The notes: generated by a model not told the origin, from the sequence alone. Positions 1-6,416 are shown, numbered from the stretch's first letter. The stretch is 6,510 nt of DNA from Paracoccaceae bacterium (GCA_013214715.1 JABSSB010000016.1:16391-22900); one strand, 5' to 3'. Made by a program: numbers and translations.

Positions 1-2
1 TA

Positions 3-137
3 ACCTCATACGTCGCTCACCACTTTATTCCGAACTTTGACAAGCATCATCTACGGTGGGTTGTCGTGGAACATAGTTATCGCCAACTCGCGGGTTTGTT
101 TGGTGAGACTAAACTGATTGACGTTGGATCAGCCTAG
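3..137 (+). CDS. Possible C-terminal end of an unidentified protein (5'-truncated by window edge)
   Basis: A reading frame is open from the left edge to a TAG at 135-137, giving 44 residues that end in LFGETKLIDVGSA. It is rich in His, aromatic and charged residues (HHFIPNF, KHHLRWVVVEHSYRQL) and reads like the tail of a soluble protein, but I do not recognise the family. A second plus-strand frame in the same stretch (codons from position 4 to a TGA near 117) is also open and has somewhat more G/C at third positions, so the choice of frame is not secure. No start is visible. If real, the gene ends about 155 nt before the doxX-type gene and points the same way. Confidence 0.3.
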   Translation, partial: TSYVAHHFIPNFDKHHLRWVVVEHSYRQLAGLFGETKLIDVGSA

Positions 138-279
138 GGTAATGATCAGATGACGGGAATGTTTACGAGATCTTTAGTTCGAGGCCCCCGCGCACTGAGC
201 GCCTACAGCGAAAACGTGGTGCTTCAACTTGTCTGTTCACCTTGTGGAAGCGTCTACATGAGCGTTTTCTGCACCTTTT

Positions 280-286
280 GGAGGAA
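280..286 (+). promoter_or_regulatory. Ribosome binding site that sets the doxX start
   Basis: GGAGGAA lies 6 nt before the ATG at 293. It is close to the ideal Shine-Dalgarno sequence. It argues for the ATG at 293 over the in-frame TTG at 242, which has no comparable site and would add 17 charged residues before the first membrane helix. Confidence 0.8.
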
Positions 287-292
287 GCGCCA

Positions 293-1147
293 ATGATTTC
301 AGCACGTTCAATTGAACCGACGGTATGGCGCGTCACGCTCTTGATCGGATTCATTGCTCTGGCATGGGCTATTTGGTGGTCCTTCACGACAACAAGCGGC
401 GTAACTTTGGCACCGCGCATCGCGCTCCCCGGTTTTGCTGCCTTGGCCGTATTCGGATCACTCGCACTTCGATCCTTCAGCCCTGTGGTTGCGTTCTTGC
501 TTTCGCTTTTCGGCACACTCGTGGCCTGGCGATTGGTCGGAACCGTGACCGGTGACTTTGCGGAGGCGCCAGGATTCTGGCTGCTCGCTGTTGCGTTTCT
601 GTTTCACCTCGGACAGTTGACTGTGATCATTTACGACAACATTCGAAATCCAGAAGGCAACTCGACTTTCGATTTGCCTAAACTGTCTGCGGCACAATGG
701 CACCTAACTCTTATTCGGATGTACTTCGCATTTCACTTCATTCCGCATTTTTCCGAAAAGTTGTTCGAAGGGCCGACCGTGCGCGGCGGAGATGTTGCTG
801 CCTTTACCCAACCACCAATCAATATTGATCCCGGCCAAGCTCTTTACTTCGTTCTATTGGCGGGCCTTTGTGAACTGGCAAGTGCCATTGGGTTGGGGCT
901 TGGTATTTTGACCCGGGCTGCAGCTTGTGGGGCGGCGTTGTTTCTCGGTTTCACGATTGTCATGGGGCACCACTTTGACAACGGCTACATCTGGATGGAG
1001 CCGGGCGGCGGCTGGGGGTACCCGCTTCTGTGGGCTCTGATGGTGCTGTCCTTTGCGGTACCTGGCGGAGGTGCTTTTTCTGTCGATGGCGTCGTAGCTC
1101 GAAAATGGGAGCTGCCACGCATTCTGCGCCGCATCATGGGAGCATGA
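293..1147 (+). CDS. DoxX-family integral membrane protein
   Basis: The 284-residue protein is almost entirely hydrophobic helices. About four membrane segments fill residues 12-30, 42-59, 63-82 and 93-115. A DoxX-like region follows from about 136 to 265, with the segment LIRMYFAFHFIPHFSEKLF (140-158), a periplasmic or loop stretch, then helices near 183-204, 207-225 and 241-256. The glycine-rich GHHFDNGYIWMEPGGGWGYP near 225-244 is typical of this family. DoxX proteins are linked to thiosulfate:quinone oxidoreductase in archaea and to redox or oxidative-stress membrane complexes in bacteria, but most bacterial members have no proven reaction. This one is longer than the minimal four-helix DoxX because of its N-terminal helices. 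The gene converges on the cyo operon, with a shared hairpin between them, so it is not part of that operon. The family call is fairly firm and the function is open. Confidence 0.82.
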   Translation: MISARSIEPTVWRVTLLIGFIALAWAIWWSFTTTSGVTLAPRIALPGFAALAVFGSLALRSFSPVVAFLLSLFGTLVAWRLVGTVTGDFAEAPGFWLLAVAFLFHLGQLTVIIYDNIRNPEGNSTFDLPKLSAAQWHLTLIRMYFAFHFIPHFSEKLFEGPTVRGGDVAAFTQPPINIDPGQALYFVLLAGLCELASAIGLGLGILTRAAACGAALFLGFTIVMGHHFDNGYIWMEPGGGWGYPLLWALMVLSFAVPGGGAFSVDGVVARKWELPRILRRIMGA

Positions 1148-1168
1148 TGACCCCACGAACGATGTGAA

Positions 1169-1192
1169 GCCTTGGCACGTATGTGCCAAGGC
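1169..1192. terminator. Hairpin between convergent genes, likely bidirectional terminator
   Basis: GCCTTGGCAC (1169-1178) pairs perfectly with GTGCCAAGGC (1183-1192) around a four-base GTAT loop. It starts 21 nt after the doxX-type stop and ends 6 nt from the cyoD stop. The flanks are only modestly T-rich in either direction (GGGGTTT on the plus strand), so it is not a classic strong U-tract terminator, but its position between two gene ends fits termination of both. Confidence 0.72.
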
Positions 1193-1198
1193 CGGGGT

Positions 1199-1504
1199 TT
1201 ACATCCGTATTGCGAGGTTCCCAAGGATCCAAATCGTTCCGATGCTCATGATCCCCAGAAGCAGCACCGTGAAAAGAACCAGATGCAGATCTTCTCGCTT
1301 TTGTTCGGACAGATCCAGATGCAGGAAGTAACGGAGCTGTACGACGAGCTGCGCCAAGGCGCAAAGCGTGATCAGAATGATGGCCAGCCCCTGCGTGCCA
1401 GGCCCGAAAACGACGACCGCGAACGGTACGACGGTCAGTGCTAGTGCGAGACCAAAGCCCAGCAGGTAGGCACGCAGTTCTGCCTTGAAGTCCGGATTGC
1501 GCAT
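1199..1504 (-). CDS. cyoD: Cytochrome o ubiquinol oxidase subunit IV
   Basis: The 101-residue protein has three membrane helices near residues 12-33, 39-58 and 75-95, the usual build of CyoD (about 109 residues in E. coli). Recognisable family segments are YLLGFGLALALTVVPF (13-28), VQLRYFLHLDLS (55-66) and GTIWILGNL (89-97). CyoD is a small accessory subunit of the cytoplasmic-membrane quinol oxidase and supports assembly and stability of the CuB site in subunit I. The start ATG shares one base with the cyoC stop (TGATG), and a run of G lies about 10 nt upstream inside cyoC, so translation is probably coupled. It is the last gene of the operon here: the hairpin follows at once and no cyoE is present. 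Confidence 0.95.
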   Translation of the reverse strand: MRNPDFKAELRAYLLGFGLALALTVVPFAVVVFGPGTQGLAIILITLCALAQLVVQLRYFLHLDLSEQKREDLHLVLFTVLLLGIMSIGTIWILGNLAIRM

Positions 1505-2136
1505 CAGAGTAGCCCCCCGAGGTAGACGATAGAGAAGATGCCGATCCAGACGATATCGAGGAAATGCCAGAACAGGCCCAATCGCAGGACGCGCGATTTA
1601 ACGATGGGGTGCAGGCCGAGAACTGCGATCTGGGCGATCATGATCATGATCCAGAAACACCCGGCCGTTACGTGAACAGCGTGCAGGCCCACAAGGCTCC
1701 ACAGGCCGGAGAGGTAGCCGCTGCGCGATGGTACAGCACCTTGGTTTGCCATATTAAGGAAATCCAGCGCTGCGAGGCCCAGAAAGGCGAGGCCAAGGAC
1801 AAGCGACAGGCCCAGCCAGGCGATTGTCACCTTGGCAGGCATCTTGTGGCGCATGGTCAGCGAGGCTACGCCAAAGGTCAGGCTGCTGACCAGCAACAGA
1901 ACAGTTTGGGCAAAGACATTGACCAGATCAATGATGTCTGCCGGGGTGGGGCCTGAGGCCATGCCCATATTGTTGGCCAGAGTGATATAGCTGGCGAAGG
2001 TCAAGCCAAAGAGGATGAGGTCGCTCATCAAAAAGACCCAGAAGCCGAAGACGACAGTCTCTGCCTGGTTGTGCGCCTCGCCATGGTGGTGGCCGAGGTT
2101 GAGGCCGGGGTGCAGTTTGGCGTTTGGTTGGGTCAT
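1504..2136 (-). CDS. cyoC: Cytochrome o ubiquinol oxidase subunit III
   Basis: The 210-residue protein matches the five-helix CyoC type (about 204 residues in E. coli), with helices near residues 27-50, 70-92, 103-125, 143-172 and 188-207. Family motifs include FGFWVFLMSDLILFG (30-44), SSLTFG (84-89), GLHAVHVTAG (150-159) and FWHFLDIVWI (189-198). The N-terminus carries a short His cluster, GHHHGEAH (15-22), of a kind often seen before helix 1. Subunit III has no redox centre; it packs on subunit I and helps keep proton uptake and assembly stable. Five rather than seven helices marks the quinol oxidase branch. The start overlaps the cyoB stop in an ATGA, with a G-rich stretch just upstream as ribosome binding site. 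Confidence 0.96.
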   Translation of the reverse strand: MTQPNAKLHPGLNLGHHHGEAHNQAETVVFGFWVFLMSDLILFGLTFASYITLANNMGMASGPTPADIIDLVNVFAQTVLLLVSSLTFGVASLTMRHKMPAKVTIAWLGLSLVLGLAFLGLAALDFLNMANQGAVPSRSGYLSGLWSLVGLHAVHVTAGCFWIMIMIAQIAVLGLHPIVKSRVLRLGLFWHFLDIVWIGIFSIVYLGGLL

Positions 2137-4232
2137 ACCGACACCCCCTGCGGCAGTTCCAACGCGGCGCGCCCGCGATTGGCGGCTTGCGTCTCCTCCG
2201 CCCGCGTGATGCGCTGTGCGGCGTGGACCTCTGCCAGCCAGGCCTGATGATCGCGGGCGATCTCCTCAGCCGGGATGGTATAGGTCGTATTGAGCCAGAA
2301 GGTGCGCCCGATCAGGGCGGTCAGCATCACACCGACCGACACAATCGCCAACCACCAGATCCAGAAGATCAGTGCGAGCCCCAAGAGCGTGGAGCCGATC
2401 AGAACGATCATCCCAATCGCGGTGTTGCGTGGCATCTCGATATCCTCATATGCCGAAAGCGGCTGATAGGCGCGGCCTGTGGCCTTGGCATCGGTGAAAT
2501 CATCGCGGGTGCGGACCTGCGGGACCTGCGCGAAATTGTAGGGCGGCGGGGGCGAGGGGATGGACCATTCCAGTGTCCGCCCATTCCAAGGATCGCCCAG
2601 CGGGCAGGCGGTGGCCGCGCGATTGCGCACGCTGACCCACAGCTGGATGCCTAGTGCTGTCACAGCGCTCAGGATCGTCAGGGCCCCAACGAGGGCGAGC
2701 CACATGAAAGGCTGGAAGGCTGGGTCATCCCACATGACCGACCGGCGCGGCATGCCCATGAGACCGAGCGCGTAGAGTGGCAGGAAGGTGAAACAGAACC
2801 CAACGACCCAGAGGCAGGCGGCCCGCTTGCCCCATCTCTCCTCGAGCCGAAAGCCAAAGACCTTGGGGAACCAGAAGTGGTAGCCTGCGAAGATGCCAAA
2901 CAGCACACCGGGGATGAGCACATTGTGGAAGTGGGCGACGAGGAACAGCGTGTTGTGGACCTGGTAGCTGATCACCGGATTGGCAAGCATCACCCCCGTC
3001 AGACCGCCGATGGTGAAGAGGAAGAAGAACCCGGTCGCGTAAATCATTGGCACCGTCATCCGGATCCGCGCGCGGTACATGGTGGCCACCCAATTGTAGA
3101 TCTTCACCCCCGTCGGGACCGCTATCGCCATTGAGGCGATGCCAAAGGCGATGTTCACATTGGCGCTTTGCCCCATGGTGAAAAAGTGGTGCAGCCAGAC
3201 ACAGAAGCTGAGCACCGCGATGGCCATCGTCGCATAGACCATCGAATTGTAGCCGTAGAGCCGCTTGCCTGAGAATGTGGGCACAACCTCTGAGAATACG
3301 CCGTAGGCGGGGATAACCAGAAGGTAGACCTCTGGGTGACCGAACAGCCAAAACAGATTGACGTAGTTCATCATGTTTCCACCAAGGTCATTGGTGAAAA
3401 AGTGAAAGTCGAGGTAGCGGTCGGCGGCGAGCATCAGCGCGGCGAGCGTCAGCGGCGGCAGGGCAAAGATCATGACGATCGAGGCGCACAGCACCGTCCA
3501 ACAAAAGATCGGCATGCGAAACAGCGTCATCCCCGGTGCGCGTTCTTTGTACAGCGTGACGGCAAAGTTGATCCCGGTGAGCGTGGTGCCGAGCCCTGAC
3601 AGCACGATGGCCCAGATCCAGTAGTCCGGCCCCGGTCCTGGCTGAAAATCCTTGCCCGTATAGGGTGGGTAATTGGTCCAGCCACCCGTCGCAAACTCCC
3701 CCAGGACGAGCGAAATCATGACAAGTGCTGCGCCTGTGGCGGTCAGCGCCAGACTGATCTGGTTGAGCACGGGGAACGACATGTCCCGCGCTCCGAGTTG
3801 CAGGGGCATCACGTAGTTTGTGATACCAATTATGAACGGCATGGCGACGAAAAAGATCATAATGGTGCCGTGGGTGCTGAACAGTTCGGAAAAATGCTCT
3901 GGTGCCAGAAACCCGCCGCCCATACCGAAGGCCTGTTGAGTGCGCATCACCACGCCTTCTATCACCCCGCGCAACAGCATCACCAGCGCCAGCACACAAT
4001 ACATGACGCCGATTTTCTTGTGGTCCGTGCTAGTCAGCCAGTCGCGCCACAGCGTGCCCCAGGCCCGCAACCAGGTGATCAGGACCAATGCGCCAATGCC
4101 GCCAAAGATCGCCACCAAGGCCGCACCTGCGCCCACAAACTCGCTGACTGAAGGGTTTTCAATCGCGCGCCAGATAGACAGGGAGTCGATATTAAGCCGG
4201 CCCAACCAGCTTGTTTGTGCTTCGCCGCTCAT
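2133..4232 (-). CDS. cyoB: Cytochrome o ubiquinol oxidase subunit I (heme-copper catalytic subunit)
   Basis: This is the catalytic subunit, which takes electrons from ubiquinol through the low-spin heme to the heme-CuB centre, where oxygen becomes water, and pumps protons. Metal ligands seen by motif are H121 (STHGTIM, low-spin heme), H299 with cross-linked Y303 (GHPEVY), H348-H349 (WLHHFF) for CuB, and H434 and H436 (VAHFHN) for the two hemes. D-channel residues N139, D150, N157 and E301 and K-channel residues S314 and K377 (PTGVKIYN) are all present, so proton pumping should be intact. It is 699 residues against 663 in E. coli, with roughly 17 extra at the N-terminus and a longer charged C-terminal tail. 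Quinol-site positions are R88, E92, H113 and E116, where E. coli has R71, D75, H98 and Q101; the two acidic changes are discussed as a finding. Translation is coupled to both neighbours by ATGA overlaps. Confidence 0.98.
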   Translation of the reverse strand: MSGEAQTSWLGRLNIDSLSIWRAIENPSVSEFVGAGAALVAIFGGIGALVLITWLRAWGTLWRDWLTSTDHKKIGVMYCVLALVMLLRGVIEGVVMRTQQAFGMGGGFLAPEHFSELFSTHGTIMIFFVAMPFIIGITNYVMPLQLGARDMSFPVLNQISLALTATGAALVMISLVLGEFATGGWTNYPPYTGKDFQPGPGPDYWIWAIVLSGLGTTLTGINFAVTLYKERAPGMTLFRMPIFCWTVLCASIVMIFALPPLTLAALMLAADRYLDFHFFTNDLGGNMMNYVNLFWLFGHPEVYLLVIPAYGVFSEVVPTFSGKRLYGYNSMVYATMAIAVLSFCVWLHHFFTMGQSANVNIAFGIASMAIAVPTGVKIYNWVATMYRARIRMTVPMIYATGFFFLFTIGGLTGVMLANPVISYQVHNTLFLVAHFHNVLIPGVLFGIFAGYHFWFPKVFGFRLEERWGKRAACLWVVGFCFTFLPLYALGLMGMPRRSVMWDDPAFQPFMWLALVGALTILSAVTALGIQLWVSVRNRAATACPLGDPWNGRTLEWSIPSPPPPYNFAQVPQVRTRDDFTDAKATGRAYQPLSAYEDIEMPRNTAIGMIVLIGSTLLGLALIFWIWWLAIVSVGVMLTALIGRTFWLNTTYTIPAEEIARDHQAWLAEVHAAQRITRAEETQAANRGRAALELPQGVSV

Positions 4233-5185
4233 TGGTCTGGCTCCTCTAGTGCGTTTGGCTGATAGGCGGCCGTGCCGGGCTGCGCGCTTGCGGGGATTTC
4301 ATTCCCATGCATGTAGCGGTGCAATACGCTTTCGAACATGCCATCGGGAACGCTGGCAAAGTACACGACCCCATCAGGCCCGCTGGTTGATGCGAGCGCT
4401 GCCTTGGCCTGAGCGCCGGTGGAGGGTGCGGCGAGTGTTGCATAGCGCTCTTCCGTCAGGGAGAGGTCGGCGGCTTGAACCTGGGCAAGCCACGCGGAGA
4501 AATCGCTGTTGGACAGAACGGTTGTGTCAAATTTCTGATCGGTGAAGCCGATGCCGTTGAACTGCGTGTTCTCACCCTGAAACGTCCCGGTTTCAGTCGC
4601 GATTACATGCAGCTGGGTTTGCATCCCAGGCATCGTGTAGATTTGCCCCGCGAGGGAGGAGATCAGGAAGCTTTGCATAACAGTGTCCGTCGTCAGCTCA
4701 AACGCCACCGGCGTGTCAACGGGTATGGTCAGCGCATTGACTGTCGCGATATTATGGTCGGGGTAGATGAACAGCCATTTCCAATCTAACCCGATCACCT
4801 GTACCCGCAGCTCTGGGGTGTCGGAAGCAATCGGGCGGTAGGGGTCGAGATCGTGGGTGGTGCGGACCAGCTGCGCCGACAAGATACAGACGATGATCAC
4901 GGGCACGCCCCACATCAGCACCTCCAGCATCCGCGACCTGTCCCATTCGGGCGTGTACCGGGCCGAGGTGTTACGGTATCGGTAGTGCCAGAGGATGAGC
5001 GGGACGAGCAGGAAGACGGGGATGATGGCGATCATCGTCCAACCGAGGATCTGCAGCAGTTCGGTCCGCTGCGCATCAGCGATGGGACCGGCGGGCTGGA
5101 GAAAGCTGTCGCGGGTTTGGGCGAAGGCAGGGGAAAGTACAACGAAAAGGGTCAGCGTTGAAAACAAACATCTGATCTGCATCAT
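4229..5185 (-). CDS. cyoA: Cytochrome o ubiquinol oxidase subunit II
   Basis: The 318-residue protein begins with a signal peptide (about residues 1-22, ending SPAFAQ), then two membrane helices near 46-66 and 88-106 with the linker YRYRNTSARYTPEWDRS, and a periplasmic cupredoxin domain from about 124. DWKWLFIYPDHNIATVN (134-150) and QIYTMPGMQTQLHVIA (181-196) are signatures of CyoA. The CuA ligands of cytochrome c oxidases are absent, as expected for a quinol oxidase. The C-terminal part, about 225-318, is the quinol-oxidase-specific COX-aromatic-rich segment. Unlike E. coli CyoA there is no lipobox cysteine, so this is probably cut by signal peptidase I rather than lipidated. The ATG at 5185 is chosen over a GTG at 5212 because AGGAG sits 7 nt before it and the signal peptide then starts properly. 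Confidence 0.96.
   Translation of the reverse strand: MMQIRCLFSTLTLFVVLSPAFAQTRDSFLQPAGPIADAQRTELLQILGWTMIAIIPVFLLVPLILWHYRYRNTSARYTPEWDRSRMLEVLMWGVPVIIVCILSAQLVRTTHDLDPYRPIASDTPELRVQVIGLDWKWLFIYPDHNIATVNALTIPVDTPVAFELTTDTVMQSFLISSLAGQIYTMPGMQTQLHVIATETGTFQGENTQFNGIGFTDQKFDTTVLSNSDFSAWLAQVQAADLSLTEERYATLAAPSTGAQAKAALASTSGPDGVVYFASVPDGMFESVLHRYMHGNEIPASAQPGTAAYQPNALEEPDQ
4241..4246 (-). promoter_or_regulatory. Ribosome binding site of cyoB inside the cyoA end
   Basis: GAGGAG on the minus strand lies 8 nt before the cyoB ATG at 4232, within the last codons of cyoA. Together with the ATGA overlap it supports this start and coupled translation of subunits II and I. Confidence 0.7.
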
Positions 5186-5192
5186 CTTTTGA

Positions 5193-5197
5193 CTCCT
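5193..5197 (-). promoter_or_regulatory. Ribosome binding site of cyoA, overlapping the stop of the upstream gene
   Basis: AGGAG on the minus strand is 7 nt before the ATG at 5185. Its first two bases are the last two of the TAG stop (5198-5196) of the mprF-like gene, so ribosomes finishing that gene end on the cyoA initiation site. No spacer is left for a separate terminator or promoter. Confidence 0.8.
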
Positions 5198-6164
5198 ATT
5201 TTGCCAAACCACGTATGCCGCCTGATACGAGCAAATTGATCTCGTAGAGACTGCGCGGAGCAGCCAGCCCGCTTGGGCATGCTAGGTAATTTCTAGTCCA
5301 AGTAAAATCGAATTTCTTCTGAAAAGCGCGCAGGCCCTCGAAATGGTAGAAATCCGCGTCATACTCGCGAACAAAGTTACCAAGCAATGTCCAAATCGAA
5401 GCATGCGGGCGTTTCCTCATGCACGAAAATGGGGCGGCACAACGGGAGAAACTCTCGTACCCTTCTGCATCCTCCCAAAGCATCATTTCGGCAAAAAGGG
5501 CGTTCATAACGAAGCTTGGTGCAGTCGGGTCATAGCGCATAAAGTCGATGGACAGCTGACTAAGTTGCCCGCCTTTGAAGAGGTTGGCAAACGCTACAAT
5601 TTCGCCGTCCGGATTGTGCAGAACAGCGGTATCGATATTCCGCATGTAACCGTCTGTGAAGGCGCCTATCGAGAAGCTCTTCTCTAAGCCATGCGTCTGC
5701 CTCAGCCATGCGTCAGAGATCGCTTTGAGCTGTGGCCAGATGGTATCAATCTGATCCGCTGGCACAATCTCGAAGATGAACCCGTCACGCTTTGCCCGGT
5801 TCTTGGCATGGCGGATGCCCTTTTCCCCTGACCCATCGAGGGTAAAGCCAGTTAACGGCATGCGGGCAACGTCGCCAATCTTGAGGGCTGACATGCCCAG
5901 GTCGAGGTAGGTTTGCAGGAATTTTGGCAAAACAGAGTAAAACGCGACACGCTTGCCTTCGCGATAGCTGACGTCGCGCAACGGCCAGATTAGTCGTTCT
6001 CCCGCCGCCGGATCGCCAATCGGGTCGCCCTTTGTGATCACGCTTCGGCCCGTATCGGCATATGAGAGAAACGCGATCTCATCCTCGGATACCAAAGAGA
6101 GTTTATCGCCCATCAACGAGATAGTTGCTTCTGTGTCATCGCCTTCGGCCACCTGTTTGCGCAC
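5196..6164 (-). CDS. mprF: MprF-type phosphatidylglycerol aminoacyltransferase catalytic domain (DUF2156), probably part of a frame-broken gene
   Basis: Counting from a GTG at 6164, the 322 residues match the cytosolic C-terminal domain of MprF, which moves lysine or alanine from aminoacyl-tRNA to phosphatidylglycerol and so lowers the negative charge of the membrane. Family segments in order: ISLMGDKLSLV (15-25), KGDPIGD (45-51), VAFYSVLP (73-80), LDLGMSALKIGD (87-98), KGIRHAKNRAKRDG (115-128), AISDAWL (148-154), EKSFSIGAF (161-169), IVAFANLF (189-196), SIDFMRYDPTAP (205-216) and HFEGLRAFQKKFD (274-286). The fold covers the whole catalytic domain. The GTG has no ribosome binding site, and similarity continues upstream of it, so this frame is probably the second part of one gene that starts at 6402. 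The usual LGMAPLSG-like motif reads RCAAPFSC (241-248), with two glycines replaced by cysteine. Amino acid specificity cannot be told. It sits directly before cyoA. Confidence 0.8.
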   Translation of the reverse strand: MRKQVAEGDDTEATISLMGDKLSLVSEDEIAFLSYADTGRSVITKGDPIGDPAAGERLIWPLRDVSYREGKRVAFYSVLPKFLQTYLDLGMSALKIGDVARMPLTGFTLDGSGEKGIRHAKNRAKRDGFIFEIVPADQIDTIWPQLKAISDAWLRQTHGLEKSFSIGAFTDGYMRNIDTAVLHNPDGEIVAFANLFKGGQLSQLSIDFMRYDPTAPSFVMNALFAEMMLWEDAEGYESFSRCAAPFSCMRKRPHASIWTLLGNFVREYDADFYHFEGLRAFQKKFDFTWTRNYLACPSGLAAPRSLYEINLLVSGGIRGLAK

Positions 6165-6402
6165 AATCTTTGGAATTTTTTTCGTCCGCCGTCACTTTAA
6201 GCCGTGCGGATAAGAGAAAATTTAGCGTCACTGCAAAAAAGACCACTGCAACGGCCAAGCTCGCCCTTAGGTAGCGCGAGGCGTCTCCTGCCCAGCTGAT
6301 ATCCACCAGCAAGTGATGCAGCACAGTCAATGCGATAACCGCAATGATCAAGGGCGCTAAGATCTTGAAAGCCGGGTGCTCAAGGACTGCGGCGAGTTTC
6401 AT
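6136..6402 (-). CDS. N-terminal membrane anchor of the reduced MprF-like protein, out of frame with the catalytic part
   Basis: The 88-residue frame starts at ATG 6402. Residues 1-36 look like the first helix of the MprF flippase domain (ILAPLIIAVIALTVLHHLL at 14-32). From about residue 38 it jumps to what is normally the last helix before the catalytic domain: GDASRYLRAS (39-48), then a helix to about 66. The ten or more helices that usually lie between are absent. After residue 74 the frame runs into the A7 run and the remaining residues (from about 76) are out of register with the MprF catalytic frame, ending at a TGA at 6136. A weak GAGG 12 nt before the ATG serves as ribosome binding site. 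With one base removed from the A run, the gene would encode one 401-residue protein with two helices and a full catalytic domain, about half the usual MprF length of around 840. Confidence 0.65.
   Translation of the reverse strand: MKLAAVLEHPAFKILAPLIIAVIALTVLHHLLVDISWAGDASRYLRASLAVAVVFFAVTLNFLLSARLKVTADEKNSKDCAQTGGRRR
6176..6182 (-). other. Seven-A run at the frame break in the mprF-like gene
   Basis: On the coding strand the sequence reads GACGAAAAAAATTCC. The upstream frame reads GAA-AAA-AAT-TCC, while the MprF-like continuation (I-P-K-I-V-R-K-Q) needs ATT-CCA, so the shift is +1. Loss of one A restores one frame over 6402-5196. The run is a natural place for an indel, a sequencing error or transcriptional slippage. 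Confidence 0.75.
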
Positions 6403-6416
6403 AACAACGGGTTGCC

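Noticed and set aside
37..65. Perfect TTGACA as a possible -35 box
   Set aside because: At 16-18 nt downstream there is only GC-rich sequence with no -10-like hexamer, and it lies in a possible coding tail.
229..258. TTGTCT and TCTACA as a weak promoter for the DoxX gene
   Set aside because: Only four and three of six consensus bases match with an 18-nt spacer; well within chance for a region of this size.
242..292. TTG start giving the DoxX protein 17 more residues
   Set aside because: There is no ribosome binding site before the TTG, while GGAGGAA sits at ideal spacing before the ATG at 293, and the extra residues are charged and not family-like.
163..516. Minus-strand frame of 117 residues across the DoxX gene start
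   Set aside because: It is low-complexity, Arg/Lys-rich, and overlaps a well-supported gene on the other strand; it is an antisense shadow.
1636..1651. GATCAT repeat inside cyoC, resembling the right-edge repeat
   Set aside because: It encodes the Ile-Met-Ile-Met stretch of a membrane helix in an intact gene, so it is explained by coding and is too short to imply a shared element.
4229..5185. Cytochrome c oxidase subunit II with CuA
   Set aside because: The Cys-x3-Cys and His ligands of CuA are missing and the sequence follows the CyoA signatures.
5183..5212. GTG start for cyoA at 5212
   Set aside because: It lies inside the mprF-like gene with no site before it, and the AGGAG at 5197-5193 would then be within the coding sequence.
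6176..6182. Programmed -1 ribosomal frameshift at the A run
   Set aside because: The catalytic frame is reached by +1 (or -2), not -1; the -1 frame meets a stop soon after without any MprF-like residues.
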